From NCBI GenBank assembly GCA_900642245.1, contig CAAAJI010000059.1:227236-240329 (forward strand): 13,094 bases of DNA. The letters are read 5' to 3'. Below are positions 1 through 7,684 of the stretch, in pieces. The notes below the pieces were generated by a model. It made no database searches and was not told the origin of the DNA. It worked only from the letters and a program-made list of their open reading frames with translations. Every line of letters begins with the position of its first letter. The stretch's first letter is position 1. This DNA is from Fragilaria radians (lineage: Eukaryota; Bacillariophyta; Fragilariophyceae; Fragilariales; Fragilariaceae). The translations under genes were made by a program, and so were the position numbers.

Positions 1-1
1 C

Positions 2-867
2 TTTGAACGACAAAAGAAGCCGATGACTCTCAAGAAAAAATCCAAGAAAACGAGTATCGCTTTACTAGCGAGGGATAAAGCCACAAATGTAAGTTATTCA
101 TAATTTACTTTCCATGAAAAAATGTCACGGCTTCAATCACTTATATTGATCATTCTTTTTTGGGTCATCAGGTCAAGGCAAAATCTCATCATCGTCATCA
201 TTACAACAGTAATCTCCACAGTCTTTGGAACTTGTGTATGGCTCATCCTCACATGATGGATATGCTATTACAGGTATATCCAGCTCTATGGAATGTAAAA
301 GCCGCATCCTTGGAATCATCACGTCCAAATCAAAATGTGGATCCTCAGGAAGATGAAGTATTCCAGGAGCCTTCCAAGAAACAACGAAATGTATCACAGT
401 CCATGACTTTTATCGAAGCATGCACGACTACCCATACAGGGATGATTCATAACACGGCCCACCTAGATTTCTTCCAAAAACCTTGTACAGCTGCAGCAGG
501 AAGGACGTACATTCTCAACGAAGACATTATCGAAAGATCCCCAACTCCAGCAATTGTCACTCCAATGTTCAATAATGATGATGATCTCATTATGAAACCC
601 TTCGTATCGATAGTATCTGACTCCATGTCTGGAAGGAAATTACTTGATGATCTCACGTTGGAATCTAGGCAGAATCTCTCACCAGATCATCGTCCACACT
701 TTTATGAAAAGGATAATGATGATGATGATGATAATATTTCCATCTACTCAAGTGATTTTCTCATGGCCTTGGAAGGTATCCATGTGGATCACTCGGAGGA
801 TTCCATAGGAAGCAGCAGCAGCAAGGTGGGAACAGTCACCGTCGAAATGATGAAGTGTCAATGGTAA
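2..867 (+). CDS. 3' part of an unrecognised protein gene (two exons, 5'-truncated by window edge)
   Basis: I do not recognise the family. The frame is open from base 2 to a GT donor at 89 and resumes in phase at 172 after an 83-base intron, ending at TAA 865-867. This gives 29 + 231 visible residues. The first exon encodes a strongly basic stretch (KKPMTLKKKSKK), which could be a nuclear localisation signal. The second exon opens His-rich (SHHRHH) and then becomes polar and acidic, with an EKDNDDDDDN tract encoded by a GAT/AAT triplet run at 712-735 and a short Ser run from AGC repeats near 811-822. There is no signal peptide, membrane segment or catalytic motif in the visible part. It looks like the disordered C-terminal tail of a nuclear or regulatory protein, which is inference only. 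If the intron were not real, the first usable in-frame ATG would be at 238, but the clean phase match favours splicing. Confidence 0.65.
89..171 (+). other. spliceosomal intron, 83 bases
   Basis: The intron begins with the consensus donor GTAAGT at 89-94 and ends in a T-rich tract followed by TCATCAG at 165-171. Its length and signals fit short diatom introns. Removing it joins codon 86-88 (AAT) directly to codon 172-174 (GTC), so the intron is phase 0. An in-frame TAA lies within the intron-spanning read, so the two exons cannot be one continuous frame. Confidence 0.7.
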
Positions 868-1008
868 CAACGATGGGATAATGATGGCGTTCCTGCAGTA
901 AACAAATTTTTACGTCACAGATTCGTTTACACACAAGAATACTAAGGCAAGCAGGCGAACTGTTAAATTAAAAAAAAATAGGGATGATGGGGTGAAAAAA
1001 TATTTGGA

Positions 1009-1014
1009 AATAAA
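1009..1014 (+). terminator. possible polyadenylation hexamer
   Basis: AATAAA lies 142 bases after the stop codon of the first gene. It is the only canonical hexamer I saw close downstream. Algal poly(A) signals are variable, so this is only a candidate. Confidence 0.25.
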
Positions 1015-2970
1015 GTTACTTTTACATACTGATTTTGTATCTAGCCAGCCCATTTGGAAATTCGAGAATTGATACCGTCAATTTAGAATTATGTTGTGCA
1101 TGAGGATGTCTGTTTCTAAATTTTTACTTTTCTCATAGAAAAGGATCTACCATCATTTGCAAGTAGTGTTGAACCTTCTCTTGCCGCAAATTCTTACTTA
1201 ATTTTTCATCTTGAGCTCCTTTGAGTTGAACGTCTCATCCTTCAACTAGCAATGAAAGGGTTACATTGCTTCTCATTGTATTTACCGTCTAGTCATCACA
1301 AGTGTCACATTCATTTTTCAGATTTGTGACTATCTTCAAAAGTCTCTGATACTATTTCTTGTTTTCATCATGCTTTATACTCACATGATCAAACCATTTC
1401 GTTTGCTAGCGACTAACCCCCGAAGTAACCCTAATAGCAAAGATAAGATGATTGAAATACTAAACTCCCCATGATTAAACCAATACTTGTCTTTACACTG
1501 TCATGCCTATACCCACATCTGATCTTCGGGTGGCCAAAGTTTCTTGTCCAACATTTTCAAAAAAATGCATCATTTGAAAATTAACTTTACTGTCACTTTC
1601 AATGCATCCAATATGTGAATGAATTAAAGGCTAGAGCTATGAAAGTATGGAATCAATCAAATTCTGTCTTATAAACCAAACAAATATTTACTACGACATA
1701 CAATTCCTTTGAGTAGGTTTTCGGTTGAACTATAGAACTAGAAGGAAAGGACAAATGAATTATATCTATTAGGACTGATTCGTGGTAAGTAAAGTCATCA
1801 TGTTTGCGGTGGAAGAAGACAAAGGGAATCGTATCCGCTTTGGTAACCTTTGCTTAAAGCCTAGTTTTACGTATACTTGAGCTATGAGTCAATATCAAAA
1901 CCCAACCCTAGCAAAGAAATACTTCGTGATGTAATGCTCAAGAGTCTCACTAACAAATTTATGGAGGATAACTCGTCTGCACTTTTAATCTAATTGATAC
2001 GAAACGTGAACAAGACGCTCAAGTTCCAGTCAAGAATGGACTCTACACTGACTCTTCCGAATCAGAATCATGTTTTTCAATAATTTATTCATCGGCGATT
2101 AGGGAATGAAAGATAATGTTATGAACTAGACACTAAATTCAAAGAAGTTTGAAATATGAAATCTAAATTACGCGCATTCACTATAATACGAAGGAAAAAC
2201 AGCTGTAGTTCAATACTGTAGTGTAGTCAAATGGTAAAGTTCAATTCCATGTTATCAGATACAAGAATTCTTGCATCACACTGCCTTAATGACATAAATC
2301 AATCAGGATTCTTTGAAAATGTGATGAAGAGGCAACCAAATAATTCATAAGCGAAAAAAGAGAAGATTGATGATATCAGCCTACTATAAAAGAGAACGAA
2401 AAGGCCTAGTGAGGCATGAATATACAGGAAATACCAATGGTCGAAACATTAGAGGGATGTGCAAAATGGATTTTTCAATGAAAAGGAAAGTAGAGAAAAA
2501 TGAAAGATAGAACAAATTTTAACGAGATCCTGGTAGTTTCAAATCAATTCTAGAGTGAATCAAGAGCAGGAGAAAAAATACACTTGATGTGATAACTGTA
2601 TAGCGAGCAAGAGTTTCCAAAAGTAAATAAAAGTGATTATAAAAAAATATCGTTGGAATCGACTGCATTAATTGAAACATAAGAGAATGAAAATTAAGAG
2701 ACATTCAATTTTTTGTGTGTAGAACCCGTGCCACGTAAAACTAAAGTCAAGGAAAATGAGAAATAAAGGCATGACTTCTTGGCTAAATGGGGAAAAAATG
2801 AATCTCAGCATAGAATCATGATTTAAACTCCAAATTGCTATTTGAAATGCTTCATAACATTGAAACATCAAAATAGATAGAATGTAGTGCATTTGGGAGC
2901 CTGGGTAAATATTTTAAAAACAAAGAAGAGGAAATCACAATTGAGCAAAAAAACTTTTTGATATCTTGGT

Positions 2971-2983
2971 GGGGGGGGGGGGG
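2971..2983 (+). repeat. poly-G homopolymer, 13 bases
   Basis: An uninterrupted run of 13 G lies in otherwise AT-rich spacer, just after TTGGT. It is the longest G run in the window. Its exact length may be unreliable because such runs are prone to sequencing and replication slippage. Confidence 0.9.
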
Positions 2984-3495
2984 CGTGCAATAATTTGAAC
3001 CTGGGTAAGAACGCTCAGAAAAAGATTCCATTTCCTGTATTGGCGTTAAGCTCAATAAAAGCGAGACACGTTCGTTTGGTCATTATTCACAATTATAATG
3101 GCATTCGGTTTGCTGGAGTTGACTAGTTTAGTATGTTTTTTTATTTTTAACAGTTCTCCCTGTAAATGAAACGTAAATGATCTGCGACATTTTTGTCAAA
3201 TCGGGATTATATGTATATGATCTCGAAAAAACAATTAGTCGCTATTTCATTCTACATTTTAGCAATCATCCAATAACGGGAATAGGATTTAATAATAATT
3301 TCCTGCTTTACTTGGGATTATTTGTGCCTTTGTTTTCGAAACTCTTAACATACATAGTGTTTCATTTCTTAAGTTTTGAATCTAAATTAGATACAACCAG
3401 GCAAGCATTGGATTTCGCTGGATATGGATAACTTGTTACAAATCCCAAATCTGACCCTGGATTTTATTTTCTTCAAATAGTTAATTCGGGCAAAG

Positions 3496-4521
3496 ATGTT
3501 ACGGCAGACACAGCAATCAAAGCAAGAGTACGGTGGTGTCTTAAAAGAAAGTCATGATGATTGTAGTCATAATCTCTTGGCACGAATCTACGATACATCA
3601 CGAGAGGATATCATATCCCTTCGAAATTATGATAAACCCCAAACCACAATTCCAATTAGAGAAATATCAGCCTCAATCGACCAAAACAATTTCATGGAGG
3701 CTGAAAACGTACGGAATGTCGCCGCTGCACGTGATTGTCAAGAACGAATAGACCTCGCCGATCACTTAACTTTCTTACATCGTAGCAAGCCAGCCGTCTT
3801 TCCTATGAACACTATCACAGGTTCCTACTTCAACAATATAGCAGAAAAACAAAGGATACGGTCAATTCTAGGGCATTCCGCTAGTCCCTTCTCTCAATAC
3901 CAGATCGATGTTTTATATCCTCATATTCGAACACTTCAACATCAGCCAATTAACTATGACTTACGTTTTAGACGTGATCCCTTATCTCTAAGTGCATTAA
4001 ATAATAATTGCCTTATCATTTACTCCAATGGATCTGAAGCAAAGGAAGAGAAAACAAATCAATATAATGTTTCGGTAAAAAATTCGAAAAAAGTCAGAAA
4101 ACGCAAGCCAAAAGATCGACCCAAGCGACCGTTGTCGGCTTACAATATTTACTTTCAAGATGAGCGACAAAAAATTCTTTCCGAGATTCCAGATACAAAA
4201 GTCTCAAACGAGTATCTAAAAAGAAAAAAACAACGAGCTAGACCAATTATCCCTCACAGAAAGATTGGGTTTGAAAGTTTAGCCAAGGAAATCGGTCAAC
4301 GTTGGAAACGACTTGATGCCGAACAACTTAATCATTACAAAGGTTTGGCAGCAAAGGAAATGATTCGATACAAGGAAGCCATGAGGATGTTTCGAGGGGA
4401 AGATGAGGTCAACATTGAGAAGCATTTAGCTCCAAAGGATATTTTGGACGCAATTAAAACCAAAGTGGATGAATCCGCGACTATTGCCGAGGGAAATGAT
4501 AAATCTAAGTCCATTCTCTGA
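3496..4521 (+). CDS. HMG-box domain protein with helix 1-2 insertion
   Basis: This encodes a 341-residue probable nuclear DNA- or chromatin-binding protein. Residues 1-200 show no recognisable domain. A basic run (KKVRKRKPKDRPK, about 198-210) leads into an HMG box at about 208-300. Helix 1 is KRPLSAYNIYFQDERQKIL (210-228). Helix 2 is GFESLAKEIGQRWKRL (258-273), with the conserved Trp 270. Helix 3 covers about 276-297 and includes HYKGLAAKEMIRYKEAM. Pro209, Tyr216, Trp270 and Tyr281 occupy usual HMG-box positions. Between helices 1 and 2 there are roughly 20 extra residues rich in Lys and Arg (about 236-256, ending PHRK), where standard boxes have only a few. That insertion is typical of diatom HMG-box proteins as I know them. 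The acidic to neutral tail is about 40 residues. A TAG lies in frame at 3478-3480, so ATG 3496 (context AAAGATG) is the first start in this exon. The target sequence and role cannot be told. Confidence 0.88.
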   Translation: MLRQTQQSKQEYGGVLKESHDDCSHNLLARIYDTSREDIISLRNYDKPQTTIPIREISASIDQNNFMEAENVRNVAAARDCQERIDLADHLTFLHRSKPAVFPMNTITGSYFNNIAEKQRIRSILGHSASPFSQYQIDVLYPHIRTLQHQPINYDLRFRRDPLSLSALNNNCLIIYSNGSEAKEEKTNQYNVSVKNSKKVRKRKPKDRPKRPLSAYNIYFQDERQKILSEIPDTKVSNEYLKRKKQRARPIIPHRKIGFESLAKEIGQRWKRLDAEQLNHYKGLAAKEMIRYKEAMRMFRGEDEVNIEKHLAPKDILDAIKTKVDESATIAEGNDKSKSIL

Positions 4522-4647
4522 AAATGGAGGCCAGAATGGCAATGATACGATAAAAATCTGGAATGCTTGCTCCATTTGTTATGCTGGGGTTAATGAAAAC
4601 CAAAAGAAAACATTGCCTTGCATAGTACGACTCGTAAACGCTCTAAA

Positions 4648-4653
4648 AATAAA
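4648..4653 (+). terminator. possible polyadenylation hexamer for the HMG-box gene
   Basis: AATAAA lies about 127 bases after the TGA of the HMG-box gene, within an A-rich stretch and before the retroelement remnant begins. Candidate only. Confidence 0.25.
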
Positions 4654-4753
4654 AAATAGTTGATCCAGTTCCAGGAAACCCGAACAATGAAAAGTAAGTC
4701 ATCTGATTCTTTTATCTTATGTTGTAGTCATTCAACGTTAGATTCAGAGGCAA

Positions 4754-4943
4754 TACGGATGTCAAATTAGTTTCACTTGAAAGAAAATACAAACGCTGTG
4801 ATGCAGACTTCCATGATTCAGGGTGCTCTGACAATCATAACTTTGAATCCTGCCACACTCTTTCTTTTGTCTTTGCCTCCAACAAAGTTGCAAACACTCT
4901 AACTATTAGCCAGATCTGGTCTTGATAACTTGACCTGGTATAA
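4754..4943 (-). pseudogene. copia RNase H region remnant
   Basis: The minus strand at 4943-4905 reads LYQVKLSRPDLAN, the highly conserved segment of copia elements that precedes RNase H. One TAG (4901-4899) follows, then NFVGGKDKRKSVAGFKV at about 4889-4839, resembling the RNase H block F-A-G-D-x-D-x-R-K-S-V-x-G-F. The sequence continues through VRAP, a one-base frame change near 4820, then ESWKSASQR and FLSSET at 4819-4769. These match SWKSKxQ and the LSSxEAE block that carries the catalytic Glu. About 50 residues normally found between SRPD-x-AN and the RNase H start are missing. Confidence 0.78.
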
Positions 4944-5140
4944 TATGATTGAATTGGCTTGGGGTTGGAGCATTTTTGCCTTTCCTGCATCAATGTTGTG
5001 TCTCCATTTACCAATTGACAGATGCATAACATGCATTTCATTCTTCTCAAAGTTCATATCGATTGTTTCCTCCTCAAATTGTTTCTATCAATATTTAGTG
5101 GATGATTTCCATGATTTTCATTAGCTTTTTGAAGAAGTCG

Positions 5141-5360
5141 TCCCTTTGTGATCTTCTTCTGCACATTCCCCTTGGGCTTTCCATTGAGAAAAGCACTTTC
5201 GATAGCAATTGACCGATCCTTTAACCTATATTTCTGGATCATCAACCAAGCTACTCTGAAAGTACAATACTCATAATCCATCATCGACAAATATTTTTCC
5301 ATAATGTCCATTTCTGGAATACATCAAATGCTCCATTCTATCCCTGAAGACACCAACTCT
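5141..5360 (-). pseudogene. copia reverse transcriptase remnant
   Basis: On the minus strand, 5360-5325 reads VGVFRDRMEHL, resembling the segment before the first RT motifs (pattern FRARLVA). After a frame break, 5317-5258 reads PEMDIMEKYLSMMD and CTFRV, resembling the copia PG-D-x-x-E-x-Y-x-P-V-V-x-x-x-T-x-R block. Then ungapped spacing leads to IESAFLNGKPKGNVQKK and ITKG at about 5205-5141, matching the copia block D-V-x-T-A-F-L-x-G-x-L-x-E-x-I-Y-M-x-x-P-x-G. The first catalytic aspartate of that block is replaced (AIESAFLNG has Ala where Asp is expected). With frame breaks and this substitution it cannot be active. Confidence 0.75.
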
Positions 5361-7618
5361 TTCATAGTTTTGAGGCGCATCAATGATTCATTACAACGCT
5401 ATAAACTTAATTTCATTTCATATTTTTAGCTCACTTTTGAATTATGTCCCTCCCTTGTCCTTTTAAAATCTTTGTAAAAACAGACAAGCGTAAAGGTGTA
5501 TGGATCACCTTTTGTCTCTTCATTGTTTAAAAGTCTTTAATCGGGGCTTTGAGATTCTTCTGGACTTGTGTCTGTGTACGTCAAATAGTCCAAATATCTT
5601 TTTTTCTAGGACCATAGCTGTGGTGCTTCCTTCATTTCCTTCTTTCAGTATTACACTTTCTTGCTGGAACCTGCCATTTATTTACCTCCTAAGAGTTTTA
5701 GCTATAAGCGATATACTATCTTCATACTGTGGTTTGATCAAGTTGTATGTATATTAAATTCAGAAATTGAAGTACACAGTAGTTTCAATTCTCAACAGAT
5801 AGGACCAAGAATCCCATCTGATAGCACAAACCATTGCTGTTGTGCAAGGAGTTACACAGTTCTTAAGAGACTTTGCCCAATTTGCATTCTAGTCTAACCT
5901 ACCAGCATTGAGTGCTTTAGACTTAAGGATTCCCATGATTTTCTTATTATTCTTCTACCTAATTGCATTCCTGCCACAACTTAAATATAACATGCCTTCC
6001 TGCCGTGTGACTAGATTCCAGCATCAATCTTGAAAACAGGTATTATGACTTCATGGTGATTGCATATGATAAGTGTACTTTGCAGGTGACTGTTAGAGGT
6101 AAGATCTAATTGTGTTTGCATTTGCATTCTGACAATTCCAAGTAATATGAAAGATTCTAGATTGATCTCTAGTGGACATCAGTGACATAATTTTTTAAAT
6201 TGCGAGTAATGCTCTACCTTAGCATATATATATTGCTATTGTCCAATGTGAGGTATTTGAGGGATTTTTTGAGGTGAAGCAGGCTGCAAAGCTATCAATC
6301 CTTTCATTGCAGGATAGAGTTCATAAGGTAAACTTACTAGTATGAGTCTGCTTTATTTGAGGGTATGCAAAGAAAAGTTATGACTTTATATAGAAATTTG
6401 CATTCGGTATTTGAATGCAACACAACCTGAAAATATGGAGCAGCTCAATGAAACACAAAAATGCAAAATTGATTTAGATTCAACGTTAAGGCGCCAATTT
6501 AGCCACATTTTTATCATCTAAATCCATCATTAGAATTGAAGAGATAGTCAATATATTTTGTAAGTACAGAAATTCCCGATGGTTTTTTTTAATCTAAAAT
6601 TATCCCGTTAGAAGTCACGGGAAAAGAGCTGATCATAGGGGCCTGGAAATAAAAAAAATAAAAGAATTGGAGGATAACAATTAGAAGAGAGTTGGGAGGT
6701 TGAGAAGCAAGGACCGTGGTAATAACTCCAAATCCAACGTGTAAGCGAATTATAGAAAATGAAACTTTCAGGCAGTCATCACTTTTGTTTAACTAACGAA
6801 TATGAATTGAATTGACTTTTTCGGTTTTGGGATTTTGGAGAAAGGTACCACCCTACGTATTTTGACTTGAAGTTAATGAGAGATTTCGGAGCTTAGTCAC
6901 CATGGGCTGGCAATCTATTTTGAGTTTGATGAGCCGGCTGCCAGAGGATTTCGGCCGTAATTGGAGGGCTTGCGCTATTCAATATTACACTCCATAACAG
7001 GTGCGCTGAGGATAATGTAGGATAGAACGGTAAATATTGATCAAAAAGCAACAGGTAGGAATTGATGTTACAAAAGTGTAGTATCTTCAATTGCAAAATG
7101 ATCTCAGCCGTTTCATTTGGCAAGAACATTATGAAAAGCACCATCGTAAGCCATCCAATTAGGTGTTCTGATTAAGTTTTAATTCTCAAAATTTAAGTCT
7201 CACCGACGTATGTGGAAAAAAGCGGTAAGGGTTACACATTCAATGAGAAAGTGCAACTGGTGCGGGTTCATCATTGTCGATAACTGTATGTTAACGCATT
7301 TCTGTCTTACGTTCGCCAAACCTATCCTGGTTTTAACCTAAGCAATAGTTCTCAAAGGAATATTCCTAAATCTTATTTGATTTTTCGCTCCCACGAACGA
7401 TGTCATCAAATTTCCACAAGTCCCGTGAAACAGTCCACAATTATGTCATACTTTAATTCTTGCACATGTATAACAACGTCTATTCGAAAATTCGAAACTA
7501 CATTTTATAATAGTATATTTGACTTTATGTAAGTATTATGTGGGGGTTGGCTATTTGTCCATTCTTTCGATGAGGTACATGAAAATAACCATGTGAGGGA
7601 GAGGGAAATCCGGGATAT
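5361..7618. other. spacer, possibly with further decayed retroelement sequence
   Basis: There is no supported gene here. Since the RT remnant runs leftwards on the minus strand, the lost 5' part of that element (gag, protease, integrase) would lie to the right, in this interval. I see only faint, unproven similarities on the minus strand (see findings). Open frames up to about 85 codons exist on both strands but are T-rich and unrecognised. The segment nearest 7684 should hold the cyclin promoter. It includes TTCGAAAATTCGAA at 7483-7496 and a GGCGCCAA at about 6490-6497. Confidence 0.45.
6398..6420. repeat. short perfect inverted repeat (8-base arms, 7-base loop)
   Basis: TTGCATTC (6398-6405) is followed by GGTATTT and the exact complement GAATGCAA (6413-6420). 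It could form a small hairpin. TTTGCATTC also recurs as a word near 5880 and 6119, so chance repetition in AT-rich DNA is a fair explanation. Confidence 0.4.
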
Positions 7619-7680
7619 ATGACGTGCAAGGTAAAATTCACACATGAAGGAAAAAGATAATTCCGATATCATATTTTCAG
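7529..7680 (+). other. candidate 5' UTR intron of the cyclin gene
   Basis: A good donor (GTAAGTAT, 7529-7536) and a good acceptor (CATATTTTCAG ending at 7680) bracket 152 bases just upstream of the cyclin ATG. A second possible donor (CAAG then GTAAAA at 7631) would give a 50-base intron with the same acceptor. The acceptor lies only 4 bases before the start codon. Splicing is inferred from signals only. Without splicing, a short upstream frame, ATG at 7619 to TAA at 7660, precedes the cyclin. Confidence 0.35.
7620..7625 (+). promoter_or_regulatory. TGACGT motif upstream of the cyclin (bZIP/aureochrome type)
   Basis: The core TGACGT lies 60 bases upstream of the cyclin ATG and is the only copy I found in the nearest 800 bases. 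This core is bound by bZIP factors. In Phaeodactylum the light-responsive factor AUREO1a is reported to act on the promoter of a diatom-specific cyclin (dsCYC2) through such motifs. Whether this site is promoter, leader or intron depends on the unproven splicing described for 7529-7680. One 6-base match alone is weak evidence. Confidence 0.3.
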
Positions 7681-7684
7681 AAAT

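Larger units (their letters stand above)
868..3495. other. spacer without a supported gene
   Basis: This is AT-rich sequence with frequent stops in all frames. The longest open stretches are under 90 codons, hydrophobic because of T-rich composition (for example 3177-3431 on the plus strand), and match no family I know. A TATAAA sequence followed by AG at 2385-2392 has no gene within 1 kb downstream. The last part (about 3100-3495) should contain the promoter and 5' UTR of the HMG-box gene. A TTTTCTTCAAATAG at 3467-3480 could be a 3' splice site in its leader, but no matching donor stands out. Confidence 0.5.
4754..5360 (-). mobile_element. decayed Ty1/copia-type retrotransposon fragment (RT to RNase H)
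   Basis: Read on the minus strand, this stretch contains copia polyprotein pieces in the correct order. First come reverse transcriptase motifs (5360-5141), then the conserved segment before RNase H (ILYQVKLSRPDLAN, 4943-4905), then RNase H motifs (about 4892-4754). The pieces are spread over different frames and are broken by stops. The distance between the AFLNG-type motif and SRPDLAN is far shorter than in an intact element, where a few hundred residues including the YVDD box separate them, so most of the RT palm is deleted. I found no terminal repeats, primer-binding site or target-site duplication, so the ends given are only the limits of recognisable coding similarity. The element is dead and probably old. 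Confidence 0.78.

Noticed and set aside
3177..3431. 84-codon plus-strand open frame just upstream of the HMG-box gene
   Set aside because: The hydrophobic composition follows from T-rich DNA, there is no recognisable domain, and it occupies the expected promoter and leader of the next gene.
4835..5050. 71-codon minus-strand frame as a separate gene
   Set aside because: It overlaps the copia RNase H remnant in another frame. The recognisable motifs are in the neighbouring frame, so this is a shadow or a frameshifted piece.
6488..6498. GGCGCCAA as an E2F/DP site for the cyclin
   Set aside because: It resembles the E2F core but lies about 1.2 kb from the start codon as a single copy, too weak to call.
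6893..7144. 83-codon minus-strand frame ending ITAEILWQPAH...NRLP, considered as a copia integrase piece
   Set aside because: The likeness to the integrase A-E-L-W-P block is short and needs a gap. Upstream residues do not fit, so I do not annotate it.
7483..7496. TTCGAAAATTCGAA upstream of the cyclin as a heat-shock element
   Set aside because: Only one GAA-nn-TTC pair has the right spacing, and a functional element usually needs three units. Such words are common by chance in AT-rich DNA.
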